64,000 nucleotides of DNA from Alisma plantago-aquatica (GCA_963693085.1 OY856410.1:888535835-888599834); one strand, 5' to 3'. Positions 9,840 to 22,500 are shown, numbered from the stretch's first letter. Numbers and translations are program-made. Notes: generated from the letters alone by a model not told the origin.

Positions 9840-12800
9840 TGTAACATACCATATCTAGAACCTTACCCTAGAACTTTGACCTTTTGGTTTTGACCAAACA
9901 AGGTTGAGTTTAGAGTGATCCTAATAATCTAATGCATGAATAATGTAATCTAATATGTCATATAATTCATTTGGTGATAATAAGATGATAAATAACTCAA
10001 TTGGATGCATAATGATGTTAATGGGCCTCTAATGGGCCATATGACAAAACCCATGTAAGAAAGCCTCAAATAAAATAATAGACTTGAAATACGTAATCTA
10101 CACATCAAAATAAGCCTACATGTCAATTTTCATTTAATTTGGATAACCTTGAAATAATATGGTAATTTAGGAGAGAGAAATTACCTAAAAAGTGTAATTA
10201 ATTAATAAATATAATAAATGACTCCAAAAGAGGAAAATAATCTTATATTCATGATCTACATAATAAATATAACCTTTGGGTGAATTTTCATCCAATTTGG
10301 AGAAAGTTTGCTTAAAAGGTAAAATTTGGAGAGAGAGAAAAAGGCAATAAAATATCATATCACTTTAGGATTATTTCCTTGTCACAATCGTATTCCTCTA
10401 ATTTTCCTAAAGTTGTGTCACACTGGTTCTTTGGCAATTCAGATTTCTTTCAGACCATCATATTAATTTTGAATGACCTGGATTTCCTCCCTTACCTTCC
10501 GCTTTCTATCTCCCGTTCTTTCCTCGCGCTTAGGTTCTCCGTTCAGACAGCTCCCTGCCCGACTCCAAACTCTCCCCTTCTTCCTTCCTTTTCTTCTGCA
10601 CTCCTAACCTCCATCTTCCTTTCTTTTTCCCAATCACAACGACCCTTTAAAAGCCTAGGATCTGTGCACCCTCGCCTGGTTCCTCAAGTCGCTACCCCAG
10701 TTCTCTGTTCGTCCCCTGTTTCTAGCTTCTCCTCTTCCACTCGCCTATTCTGACCATCGGACGCCCAAGAACCTATTCCAAGAGCTCTGTGCAGCCACCG
10801 TGTGTTGATTCGCGATACTAGATGATTTCTGTCGGGTTTGGAGTTGAGTCCCCAAACTCATATTTTCCCGTGATGCAAGTCGCTCCTCTGCCCAGACTAC
10901 GTTTTTCCTTCTTGTTCCTCTTCGCAGCATGGTAAGTACCGGTAGACCACCAAAAGTTTCCTTTAGTTCTATATGCGGCCCCAATTTCCCCTGTGTTGCC
11001 ATTGTTTACCGCCACCGAGTTGTGGAGTGTTCTGGGTTTGCGGCCCACTGCCGAGGAACTTCGATCCGTCGTGACCCAAATTGTTTTGATGGTAAGCTTC
11101 TTTTGATCAGTAGCAGTGTTTTTGGCTATTTGACTTTCTGTGAGGATGCCTGGTCAGATTTTCCCCAAACTCATCCGTCGGAGCTGCTTCATTCTTTATA
11201 GTCATGGTGAGCGCTTGAGGTAGAAGATGGCTTGGGATCGATTTCCTCTTCTACCCTTGATCGTCCTTTTCTTTTCTGTTTTTGAGCCAAGGGTATTAGT
11301 GTCTTTTCACTCTCTTATCTTTTGCCTTGGAATGAGTCAAATGAACCCTTGAACTGCTGACTCGGCCAGTTTTCATTGGGCCAAGTCATGTGGGCCCAGC
11401 CTGCTTCTCGTGGATTTTCTCGCCTATGTGGCAATATCTAATTATTTGATTGGCCAGATTTCTAAATTACATAACTAATTATCTGTTGGGCCAAAAATTA
11501 CAAATAAATACTCGTTGGAATAAAAAAAATAAGATATAACTAATGGTATATGTTTTGATAACTAAATCTAAAGGTTAATAGCAGGTGTTTTCAATAGATC
11601 TAATTAATGATGAATTAACCTATAAAAATCATAACTAAATATTTGTAAGTCAGAAAAATATAATAAAATATGTTTTGAGTTCAGAAAAGCATAACCTAAA
11701 ATATGGAACAATTTTCATAACTTAATTCACATAATAATAAAAAGGTAATTTTTAGGGTTTTGTATAATTAATGGAAACCTAACCCTAATTCCACATATAT
11801 GCATAATACGTTCTTTGGAAGCCTAGGCTTGGATCTAGTTGGACTTTGGATCGTTTGAATCTGATGTTGAGGTATGATTGCTACCCACATTAATCTTATA
11901 TTGAGCAATTTCTATTTCCTCTCTTGATGTATGTTGTATCCCCTATTCATCTTTGTTGAGCAATTCACCTACTTTATCATTCTTTTGACTTTTGCCTACA
12001 CAAAATGTATTATCTCTTATTATCATGGTTCGTGTGAACTATCTTACTTTTTATGTACTTGGATTATTTCTTGAAATCTTATCTTGTTGCCTTGGTGCAA
12101 GTTGGACTTTTGATGATATATACCCAATGTGATGTGGATTTTACTTGTTGATATATGCCCACTATGATGTGGATGCTTATATGTATGTGTTGTCCATTGT
12201 GCGATGGCAACATTGTTTATTCTGACTATACTTTCTACTTGCCTCTACATTAAACATGCTATGTGATTCAGTAGCACTAGAGTAGTGTAAGTGCATTGGT
12301 TTTGTTTATAGTAGATGTGATATTTCCTGCTCTTTTGGGACGGCAAAGAACGTCGTACCCAGGGAAAGATGTGTGTCTTGACCCATTTTATATATTTGGG
12401 AGTTTGGCGGTGAGTCATTCTCTATCAGGTTTGCAAGGATGTGAAGCCTTGGCCGCCAATTGTGTTTATAGTGTTCTAGGGCTATGCTTATCTCACATGC
12501 ATGCAGGTTATTAATATTGGGGTGTGTGCCCTACTTTCTTATGTGCCAGTATTGCACCATCTTTATTGTTTTGTTTATGGAAAGTATCTTCTTTTTATAT
12601 GTGTTGTGATCTTATTCTTGGTACCCGATTGGGTGGTCCTTATCTCTTGCATGGGAAGCCTTTTATATTTTGATGTCCTTTATTCTTTATAAATTGCTCA
12701 ATTTTCTTTTTAGTATGCACATACCAACCTTTGCTGATGTCTCCTTTTGTTTCTCTTTTGCTGGGGTATGCTTCCAACCCTAGGTGGAAGACTTGGATGC

Positions 12801-13074
12801 ATGGCATGTTGACCTGGACTTAGTTTGTAATGATGAAGCTTGAAGACAATATTGAGGTGGTTTAGATTTCCTCTACATGGATCCGTATGATGTAAGTTGT
12901 AACCCTTTATTTTATAATTGAATATAGTCACATTTTATTCCACTGCTATACTTTGGTCTTTTGATTACCATTATATAAAGATTTGAAAAATTTTACACCC
13001 ACGCCATCATGCCTTCTGAGTGTGTTTGGTCTGGAGGTTTTATTGTTCAAATTTTTAGTAAGGAGGTGTTTTCA
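9840..13074 (+). repeat. 5' LTR of the LARD-like element
   Basis: This LTR is A+T-rich except for a G+C-richer block at about 10480-11420. The block contains an open frame at 10379-10753 and several GT-rich donor-like sites, for example ATGGTAAGTACC near 10929. Downstream parts hold repeated GATATATGCCCACTATGATGTGG phrases (12110-12175). The LTR ends at 13074 if TG...CA ends are required; identity with the 3' LTR runs on for CTTCTT, which is also the target duplication. No TATA box could be placed with confidence. Confidence 0.85.
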
Positions 13075-13087
13075 CTTCTTTACATCA

Positions 13088-13100
13088 TGGTATCAGAGCC
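13088..13100 (+). other. Primer-binding site of the LARD-like element
   Basis: TGGTATCAGAGCC is a perfect match to the usual plant tRNA-Met primer site. It lies 13 bases after the LTR end, which is longer than the usual few bases. Confidence 0.85.
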
Positions 13101-13755
13101 CATGGTAGTCGGAATTAGACTATTTCAATTTTGTCTCCCTAATAGAACCCTTGACCTAGTTAGTTACCTCTAAGTGAGATGTTGACCCTAGAGTTTGATC
13201 AATGAAGATCTTTTGTGCAACAAGGTTTGTTTTGAGGATGAGTATATGTTAGGAGATCTTGTTATGGAAATATTGTGACTTGGTTTCTCGCTTTGATTTT
13301 GGGCCCTAAATTTTAGTTTTCAATCGTAAAAGTTTTTCACAACAAATTATTTTCTATATAATATTATATGTACAAAAAGAAAATGTTTTCTCTGGATTTT
13401 CCTGGAAGTTTTCTTGAACTAAGTCACAATGAAGAGAAACTCTAGTTTGAGTAGAAGCTAACCCTAGTTTGTGACTAGGATTGATATAATGGTGTAGTTG
13501 ACCTACCCTATGACTTTTTGGATGATCATGCTGGGTTGATAGGTTAGATACACGAGGACCTAAAGCTCAACCCTAGATGGTGAATTTAGTTGGATACATG
13601 AGAAATATTAATCTCTAAAAACTTTCACAACTAAGAGATGTGGGTAGCTCTAAAAAGTTGTTTAGTATGACTAGTTAGGTTGAACCCTTTAAGGGGTGGA
13701 GAGTAGTTAGTTGTTGATGTTTGGATCAATAGATTTTGAGGAAGAAATCCTTTTT

Positions 13756-13769
13756 AAGGGGTGGAGTGC
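13756..13769 (+). other. Polypurine tract of the LARD-like element
   Basis: AAGGGGTGGAGTGC lies directly before the 3' LTR, the position where plus-strand DNA synthesis is primed. The run is interrupted by T and C near its end. Confidence 0.65.
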
Positions 13770-16700
13770 TGTAACATACCAGATCTAGAACCCTACCCTA
13801 GAACTTTAACCTTTTGGGTTTGACCAAACAAGGTTGAGTTTAGAGTGATCCTAATAATCTAATGCATGAATAATGTAATCTAATATGTCATATGATTCAT
13901 TTGGTGATAATAAGATGATAAATAACTTAATTGGATGCATAATGATATTAATGGGCCTCTAATGGGCCATATGAAAAAAACCCATGTAAGAAAGCCTCAA
14001 ATAAAACAACAGACTTCAAATTCATAATCTACACATCAAAATAAGCATACATGTCAATTTTCATTTAATTTGGACAACCTTGAAATAATATGGTAATTTA
14101 GGAGAGAGAAATTACCTAAAAAGTGTAATTAATAAATAAATATAATAAATGACTCCAAAAGAGGAAAATAATCTTATATTCGTGATCTACATAATAAATA
14201 TAGCCTTTGGGTGAATTTTCATCCACTTTGGAGAAAGTTCGCTTAAAAGGTAAAATTTGGAGAGAGAGAAAAAGGCAATAAAATATCATATCACTTTAGG
14301 ATTATTTCCTTGTCACAATCATATTTCTCTGATTTTCCTAAAGTTGTGTCACGCTGGTTCTTTGGCAATTCAGATTTCTTTCAGACCATCAGATTAATTT
14401 TGAACGACCTGGATTTCCTCCCTTACCTTCCGCTTTCTATCTCCTGTTCTTTCCTCGCGCTTAGGTTCTCCGTTCAGACAGCTCCCTGCCTGACTCCAAA
14501 CTCTCCCCTCCTTCCTTCCTTTTCTTCCGCACTCCTAACCTCCATCTTCCTTTCTTTTTCCCGATCACAACGACCTTTTAAAAGCCTGGGATTTGTGCAC
14601 CCTCGCCTGGTTCCGCAAGGCGCTACCCCAGTTCTCTGTTCGTCCCCTGTTTCTAGCTTCTCCTCTTCCCCTCGCCTCTTCTGACCATCAGATGCCCAAG
14701 AACCTATTCCAAGAGCTCCGTGCAGCCACCGTGTGTTGGTTCACGATACTAGATGGTTTCCGCCGGGTCTGGAGTTGAGTCCCCAAACTCAAGTTTTCCC
14801 GTGCTGCAAGTCGCTCCTCCACCCAGACTCTGTTTTTCCTTCTTGGTCCTCTTCGCAGCATGGTAAGTACCGGTAGACCACCAGAAGTTTCCTTTAGTTC
14901 TATCTATGGCCCCAATTTCCCCTGTGTTGCCATTGTTTACCGCCGTCGAGTTGTGGAGTATTCTGGGTTTGCGGCCCACTACCGAGGAACTTCGATCCGT
15001 CGTGGCCCAAATTGTTTTGATGGTAAGCTTCTTTTGATCAGTAGCGGTGTTTTTGGCAATTTGGCTTTCTGTGAAGATGCCTGGTCAGATTTTCCCCAAA
15101 CTCGGCTGTCGGAGCTGCTTCATGCTTTGCATCCATGGCGAGCGCTTGAGGTAGAAGATGGCTTGGGCTCGATTTCCTCTTCTACCCTTGATCGTCCTTT
15201 TCTTTTCTGTTTTTGAGCCAAGGGTATTAGTGTCTTTTCACTCTCTTATCTTTTGCTTTGGAACGAGTCAAATGAACCCTTGAACTGCTGACTCGACCGA
15301 TTTTCATTGGGCCAAGTCATGTGGGCCCATCATGCTTCTCGTGGATTTTCTCGCCTATGTGGCAATATCTAATTATTTGATTGGCCAGATTTCTAAATTA
15401 CATAACTAATTATCTGTTGGGCCAAAAATTACAAATAAATACTCATTGGAATTAGAAAAATAAGATCTAACTAATGGTATATGTTTTGATAATTAAATCT
15501 AAAGGTTAATAGCAGGTGTTTTCAATAGATCTAATTAAGGATGAATTAACCTATAAAAATCATAACTAAATATTTGTAAGTCAGAAAAATATTATAAAAT
15601 ATGTTTTGAGTTCAGAAAAGCATAACCTAAAATATGGAATAGTTTTCATAGATTAATTCACATAATAATAAAAGGGCAATTTTTAGGGTTTTGTATAATT
15701 AATGGAAACCTAACCCTAATTCCACATATATGCATAATAGCTTCTTTGGAAGCCTAGGCTTGGATCTAGTTGGACTTTGGATCATTTGAATCTGATGTTG
15801 AGGTATGATTGCGTCCCACATTAATATTATATTGAGAAATTTCTATTTCCTCTCTTGATGTATGTTGTATCCCCTATTCATCTTTATTGAGCAATTCACC
15901 TACTTTATCATTCTTTTGACTTTTGCCTACACAAAATGTCTTATCTCTTATTATCATGGTTCATGTGAACTATCTTACTTTTTATGTACTTGGATTATTT
16001 CTTGAAATCTTATCTTGTTTCCTTGGTGCAAGTTGGACTTTTGATGATATATACCCACTGTGATGTGGATTTTACTTGTTGATATATGCCCACTATGATG
16101 TGGATGCTTATATGTATGTGTTGTCCATTGTGCGATGACAACATTGTTTATTCTGACTATACTTTCTACTTGCCTCTACATTAAACATGCTATGTGATTC
16201 AGTAGCACTAGAGTAGTGTAAGTGCATTGGTTTTGTTTATAGCAGATGTGATATTTCCTGCTCTTTTGGGACGGCAAGGAACCTCGTACCCAGGGCAAGA
16301 TGTGTGTCTTGACCCATTTGATATATTTGGGAGTTTGGCGGTGAGTCATTCTCTATCGGGTTTGCAAGGATGTGAAGCCTTGGCCACCAATTATTTTTAT
16401 ATTGTTCTAGGGCTATTCTTATCTCACATGCATGCAGGTTATTAATATTGGGGTGTGTGCCCTACTTTCTTATGTGCCAGTATTGTACCATCTTTATTGT
16501 TGTGTTTATGGCAAGTATCTTCTTTTTAAATGTGTTGTGATCTTATTCTTGGTACCCGATTGGGTGGTCCTTATTTCTTGCATGGGAAGCCTTTTATATT
16601 TTGATGTCCCTTATTCTTTATAAATTGCTCAATTTTCTTTTTAGTATGCACATACCAACCTTTGCTGATGTCTCCTTTTGTTTATCTTTTGATGGGGTAT

Positions 16701-17005
16701 GCTTCCAACCCTAGGTGGAAGACTTGGATGCATGGCATGTTGACCTGGACTTAGTTTGTGATGATGAAGCTTGGAGACAATTTTGAGGTTGTTTAGATTT
16801 CCTCTACATGGATCCATATGATGTAAGTTGTAACCCTTTGTTTTATAATTGAATATAGTCACGTTTTATTCCACTGCTATACTTTGGTCTTTTGATTACC
16901 ATTATATAAAGATTTGAAAAATTTTACACCCATGCCATCATGCCTTCTGAGTGTGTTTGGTCTGGAGGTTTTATTGTTCAAATTTTTAGTAAGGAGGTGT
17001 TTTCA
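13770..17005 (+). repeat. 3' LTR of the LARD-like element
   Basis: This copy is collinear with 9840-13074 with scattered substitutions and a few single-base indels. Many differences are C/T or G/A, as expected for decay of methylated plant DNA. The open frame at 14310-14684 matches the one in the 5' LTR with about ten amino-acid changes in 124, so nothing suggests that it is kept as protein. The copy is followed by CTTCT (17006-17010) and then the rest of the interrupted ORF. Confidence 0.85.
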
Positions 17006-17346
17006 CTTCTTCTCCCTCCTATGAGCAAGCAAATGACTTACATGCATATGGCATGTCATGGGATGAGCAGAATGCCAGATCGCCCAATTGTGGTTTTGGT
17101 CCTCCTGCTAATGAGGAGATGCCTAACCATGCTAATGAGGATGAGTCTGATGATACTGAGGGCACTGAGAATGATGTATTTGAGGAGGGTTCTAATAATA
17201 TCTTTGTTGGTTCCTCTAGAGATGAAGGTTCAATTGATGCTGTCTCTGCTGCACCTTCAGATGATGATGAGGACTATGAGCCCGAGGTCGATGATCATGC
17301 TGCTAATGATGACCTTTTTGACATAGATAGCATAGACATACCTTAG

Positions 17347-18039
17347 ATGTTTTAGTTCTATAGTATTTAGGTGCTGATCATATCTATCTTTTTAGACTAT
17401 TTTTACTAAGACATTTGGGCAATGTATCTGGGGCATACTATTTTATCATCTTGCTATTTATCGTTGGTTTGTGGCTCTTTTAGTGAGGACATGCCAAGTG
17501 TTGTAATCTAAATCTTGTGTACCATAACTCTTTGGTTGAATATATCTTATGGGTTCTTGGTATGGTATTCTATATTTTGATAATGACACTGGATTTCTTG
17601 TTTCTCTATGCTTCGTATCTATTTTGGTATGTGCTATATGTGGTTGATTGCTTTAGCTTGTGCTTGTGGAGAAGACCTGTGCTTTTTAGCTCCTCTACCT
17701 CCCTATATTTTTGATATGACAAAGGGGGAGAAGTGATCTCAACCATATTGTTTTATTTCCTATATGATCCTTTTCTTGTCAATTATCTACTTATCAGGTG
17801 ACTTGCTAGAGGACCATATAATATGTATTGTGCTATGGCTATTTGTGGAAAGACCAACCATGCATGCTTAGGTAAGCATGAATTTTGGGGGAGAAATTAA
17901 CATTGTTCATTCATGTATCCCCTTGCCATTAACAAGGTAAAGGTTTAACTCTCACATCCTTTCTCACAGGTAAATGTTTAATTTTCATATCCTTTTAAGT
18001 ATGTTGAGGAATGGTTTGTCATTGTCAAAAAGGGGGAGA
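17347..18039 (+). mobile_element. Sirevirus non-coding 3' region with repeated polypurine tracts
   Basis: Between the ORF stop and the LTR lie three purine-run motifs: ACAAAGGGGGAGAAG near 17720, TTTTGGGGGAGAAATT near 17885, and CAAAAAGGGGGAGA at 18026-18039 directly before the LTR. The last is preceded by TTTGTCATTGTC. Repetition of the polypurine tract upstream of the 3' LTR is a recognised trait of Sireviruses. The ORF at 17517-17714 is a T-rich chance frame. Confidence 0.7.
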
Positions 18040-18363
18040 TGTTGACCTAAGTGTTACACATTGTCCATATTTTGGTAACAACTTAACCATTCCATTGTTA
18101 TGTATATAGTATGTTTGTTTGGGACTGGTTTCTGGTATTAGATACATGAAAAGGATCAAATCAATCAAGCCTTAGCTTGTTTTAGTTCAAGTCAAAAGCA
18201 ATGCAAATGCACGTTTGCAAAAAACACTCCAAATCACCTTAGATAATTTTGTAGTCATTTGTATTGATGATATAACTTGTAAATAAGATGAGAAAAAATT
18301 AGGGACACTTAATATGAACGTGTGAGCACTTAAAAGCCCTTTTCCAAAATTCATTACAGGCTG

Positions 18364-18586
18364 TTCATCGGTTAAGTTACAAAATCGACTGATCCTTAAA
18401 GGATTTTGAGAATGACTTTTGATTGATCGAGTTACATATTCACAGAACTCGATCGATCCCTGCACAACCCAAAGCTAATTTAAGTGGATCGGTCGAGTTT
18501 CCACCATGACAAACTCGATCGATAGATTAAATTGGCTTTGTCACATAGTGCGATTAGTCGAGTTATCTTTATCGAAACTTGACCGA
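18364..18586 (+). repeat. Four iterated hairpins in the Sirevirus 3' LTR
   Basis: Inverted repeats occur at about 18365-18393, 18424-18455, 18488-18523 and 18551-18586, in the same order and spacing as in the solo LTR. The best is ATCGGTCGAGTTT (18488-18500) against AAACTCGATCGAT (18511-18523), where the single mismatch would still form a G-U pair in RNA. The second has 9-bp perfect arms GATCGAGTT and AACTCGATC. Confidence 0.75.
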
Positions 18587-18724
18587 ATGAACTGTACAGA
18601 AAACATAGAAAAAGTGATTCTAGCCATAGGGGAGTTGCAAAACTCAAATTTATATCTGTTGCAACCCTCAAAACGGCTAGAAAACATTAATAAATGTTTC
18701 TACCCTTTAGTGGACACCCTCATC

Positions 18725-18732
18725 TATAAATA
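18725..18732 (+). promoter_or_regulatory. TATA box of the Sirevirus 3' LTR
   Basis: TATAAATA followed by GGATCTCTTGGAGTTCATTC matches the promoter block of the solo LTR (4491-4500 on the minus strand). It lies about 140 bases after the hairpin array. Confidence 0.6.
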
Positions 18733-19562
18733 GGATCTCTTGGAGTTCATTCCAAGGTTGCTCCTTCATGCTATTCAAGCTCCTTGCTATAGTTGAGTGC
18801 ATCCAGTCCACTTTAGCCCCTTTCTCTCTCTTGATTACACTTCAATTCATCATTATGAGTGAGATAGAATCTGTGTGAGAGAAAACCTCATTGTATGCTT
18901 GTATAGCTCTCAAAGCTTCTCTTTTCCCTACCCCTTTCTTTAAGATCAAGTTGGTGAAAGCTTCTCCAAGTGAAGGAGAAGGTGTAAGATTCTTCAAGAT
19001 GTAGAAGAAGGTGCATAAAACTTCTCTGAGTGAAGGAGGAGGACAATGAGGAATATCCAAGGAGCTAAGTGGGTAAATCCTTCAAGGTAAAAGACTATAT
19101 GCAAGAAGGGGATCTCCTTGGTGAAGGCATTCAACTGCTTGCAAGAGTGAATAAGACCTTGGTGAGGTAGAAGACTAGCTCTTGGATAGGTAAGACCTTG
19201 GTTGTGAGGTTATTGGCTCCCTTGACCTTAAAGGGAAGCTGGGTATCCTTATCCCAGAAAAGGAAGGTCATATGTTATAACTCTTAAAAGTGAATATAAG
19301 TAGACATGGTTAAGAAATCCTAGAGCTTGACCTCTCTAGGTAGTGGACTGACTCTTTCCTAGTTTTGAGAGTGGAACCACTCTAAAAGAGCTTGCTCAAT
19401 TGGTTGCTTCAATCTCTTTCATCCTTTCTATGCATGTTTAGATTGCCATCAAATTCACTATTTGCAATTGTGCCTATTTGAAGTAATTTGAAGGTCTAGC
19501 AAGTTTTATGCAAGTGTATTTTAGCTCTATTCACCCCCCCTTTAGAGCCCTCCAATCCAACA

Positions 19563-22500
19563 AGAATCTCTCATTAGAATCTTCACATGGGCATTCTATA
19601 CTAACTGATTTCACCCAAGTATTGGTATCCAAATCCCCCCCCTTTCATATTCTTCTATTTTTACAAAATGATATCATGGTTTTGAAAATTTTCTTACTAT
19701 TTCTGTTTACTATGTTTTGTTAGTGTCTTTAAAGCTATGTATACTTGAGTCAAGACTCGACACTTTTGTGACCAAGTTTCATCCACCAACCCTCACATCT
19801 ATGTCACCCATGGAAAAAGGTGTTCTTGAAGGCTGTTCTACTGTCTAAGGGCTCCCTATTGGGATCCTTGAGACAGGCGAGGGCCCGAGAGCCAAGATTT
19901 ATGTATCTTACATGCTGACTCCCATTGGATATGTGACATGTAAATTTACAATGGATACATATGCACTAAGCATGGAGATCCTTTGAGTAATAATACCTCT
20001 AGTGATGGTTTTTTGTGTATACACTCACCAAAATATTTTGGTGTCGGATAGTTGCAAGTTTTTAGCTTCTCTTAACCTTGGTGTTAGTGATGTGTCACAT
20101 TTTTTTTCAACTATCTTTTTGATGCTTATACATTGTCACACATTATAGAAGTAATATGTGATGCAAGGGCATCTCACTAATTCAATCATGAGTTGTAGAT
20201 AGATTTATATATATATAATTAACTTCATTAAATCAAAACAACTAATATATAGTTAGAAAATTATTATAAAATATGTTTGGGATGATGAAAAAGATATATT
20301 TATCTACCCATATAAGCTTGTTAACCAAACTACATTACAATAAGGCATCAATATTAAGCAGTTTATGTATCAACTAGATATTACTCCTAAATCATCTAAT
20401 TTTTGTATTAGATTAAATAAATCCTAAACTGTGGACCTAGGAGTATTGGAATTATTAGCCTCTTCTAACCAAGTTATGATTTTACTCCTAATTTCCCATT
20501 GATGAAGCTAAACCCTAATATTAATTTTTTCTATCCAATTATCTTTAAGAAGTCCCTCTTTTCCTAATTCCTACATTATTCCATTGATATTGCATACGTC
20601 CAATGATGTTCTTAATTGCCACTCTACTTGCCACAATGATTTATTTCAATATCATCATTACTTATGTTTGAAAATTATGGAATTATCTTGCCTTATTTAT
20701 TATCATACATATTCGATATATTTGACTAGGTAATCTATGGTAGTGGTGCCTAGGTTTTGGGGCCCAATGCACAACCAATTATATTGGGCGTAGGTGGTTG
20801 TGCCTAACCCTATGCATTGAAGTTATAATGCTCTCACCTATTTTGATTTATATTATATATAGGATTTAGGTGTTGGTACCTCCTTTCCATGGCATGTAAT
20901 TTCATGGTGTTATGGATCTATTTTTAGGTAGTTCTGATCAAATTATAATATGTATACAAGCTTGTTATTTGATTTTTTAATGTTATTTTAGGTAAGAATT
21001 GTTGTTTTGATTTATTTTCTCAAAAGTCTCACAACGTTTTATACATTATTCTATATAACTTCCACTTTGATTCCTTCATTAGGAAAAGAAAAAATATTCT
21101 TTTTAACCTTGATGATTTGTTGTCTAATGTTTTATTATGTAGAACATACGCCTTTTCTATTAATATGATTCTCTATTATTTGTCCTTTATACATGTTCTT
21201 TCAGAACAATCTAGATGCAAGCATTATAGGAGAGGCAATTCATAAGAAGCCAGTTCTCTGACAATAGTTTTTGAATAGTTTGAGATGACCAAGTTTCTCT
21301 CTATAGTTGATCCATTATATATGGCATTGTACATCTTTCTAGTTGTAATGCCACTCTTATGGGTACGGAATGAACAATGATGTAATGAGAATAATATTAT
21401 GTGATAGTTTAATTTTCTAATACTAGTAACCGTAATACTTTATGTATCATACTATAAATAAAAAATTCCTACATTCCTTAATACTTCTATGTTTGGATTG
21501 GTATGTGTTTTTTCTCAATAAGTAATGAGGACCCCTCCCATATCTCACTCATTACAAAATCACATTCACCCAATACATCTTCAAAATGTCATGGGAGGAG
21601 TTTGTCTATTTGACAAGAAGTATGTGTATTCAATGATGCTCACAAATAAGAAGGCTGAGTTATATATCCTGGAGCTATTTATCATGTCAGTGTCTGAGTA
21701 TGTCCAATGGTTTCTGATACTAGAGCACTATTCCACCAGCTTAGAGGATCCTGTCGAGCCACCCTATTCATGAAAGGCTTAACCTACAATGTCAAGATCA
21801 CCTTTGTTCTTCATATTCTAGTAGCTAGTGGACAAGGCACTTGCAGTGGAGGTGTACACATCCTTATAGGACCATACCCACTACAACAATAGAAACATGA
21901 AAAATTCTAGTGAAGATAAGATACATATGAGGTGTAAAGGTTGTCAATAATACCACCCCCCTTAGATTCCCCTTAGGGAATCTAATTACTCAAAGAGTCT
22001 AATGACACTCATCATGTCACTAGTTCTGCCGTGTCAGTCATGTCAAGTCATAGTCCCCACGGTTCCAATGAGAACTGCCCCCAACACACCTGCATGTATG
22101 ACATTCATAGTAGTTAGACTAAAAAAAGGAAGAACAACCATTGTTGATGAGCACCATCAAATAGTCGCACCTTACATGTTTATGGCACAAACAATGATAA
22201 TTCCAAATATAATAATCTCAAGGTTTAAGTAACTGTGAACCTGAACCAACATCCCAATATAGGTTGTTTGATTTTAGAAAACCAAATACCTTTATATCAT
22301 GAAACTTTGTATCAATCTTAGAATGGAACCTATTTTAATGGATCTCATTGTCAAGCTAAAGAGTTGTGGGATTTAATCGTCACATATTATGACCCCATCT
22401 TACTACCTATGCATATATAGTAAGACATTCTAGTTGAACTTAATCCTCCTAGTCATGTCTTCCTTAAATTTCATTTTAGGTATATATTTGATAAAGAAGT

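Larger units (their letters stand above)
13075..13769 (+). mobile_element. Internal region of the LARD-like element (695 bp, non-coding)
   Basis: It begins with the 13-base spacer CTTCTTTACATCA and the primer-binding site, and ends in the purine tract at 13756-13769. No frame gives gag or pol similarity, and stops are frequent in all frames. Packaging or dimerisation signals would be expected here but cannot be read from sequence. Confidence 0.8.
9840..17005 (+). mobile_element. Complete non-autonomous LTR retrotransposon (LARD-like), 7166 bp
   Basis: Two direct repeats of 3235 and 3236 bp (9840-13074 and 13770-17005), each beginning TGTAACATACC and ending GTGTTTTCA, enclose only 695 bp. The internal piece begins with a tRNA-Met primer-binding site and ends with a purine-rich tract, and it has no coding potential. 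The element is flanked by CTTCT at 9835-9839 and 17006-17010. Long LTRs with a non-coding interior are the mark of large retrotransposon derivatives, which depend on proteins of an autonomous partner. The LTRs differ at roughly 4-5% of positions in the stretches I compared. LTR style and length resemble Tekay/Del-type gypsy elements, but no domain proves this. Confidence 0.88.
9615..17346 (+). pseudogene. ORF remnant of unknown function split in frame by the LARD-like element
   Basis: The frame open from 9615 to 9839 continues in the same phase at 17011-17346 once the element at 9840-17005 and one copy of the 5-bp target duplication are left out. Left part: rich in Tyr and Pro (YPSYQTYPGNAYVYYAYNH, YPAPPPLASIVIP). 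Right part: very acidic C-terminus (SAAPSDDDEDYEPEVDD, then FDIDSIDIP and stop). The ATG at 9615 is unlikely to be the true start; the region upstream (8776-9614) carries related-looking frames broken by stops. Position just before a Sirevirus polypurine tract makes an extra 3' ORF (env-like position) of that element the best guess. I do not recognise the protein family. Confidence 0.5.
18040..19562 (+). mobile_element. Sirevirus 3' LTR (1523 bp)
   Basis: It begins TGTTGACCTAAG right after the polypurine tract and ends TCCAATCCAACA. It is the same family as the solo LTR at 3621-5224 in the opposite orientation: shared promoter block, four hairpins, AGTGAAGGAGAAGG-type tandem units (18950-19200) and the C-run near the end (TATTCACCCCCCC). 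The element has lost its 5' LTR, leader, gag and most of pol, so the family's own target duplication cannot be checked. Confidence 0.82.

Noticed and set aside
10379..10753. A 124-codon ORF present in both LARD-like LTRs (10379-10753 and 14310-14684), as a possible conserved protein
   Set aside because: The copies were identical at insertion, and the differences since then change about ten amino acids without sign of constraint. The composition follows the T/C-rich DNA and no motif is seen.
17053..17346. The acidic ORF as an intact host gene
   Set aside because: It has no proper start, continues from the left side of a retrotransposon insertion, and leads into Sirevirus polypurine tracts and LTR.
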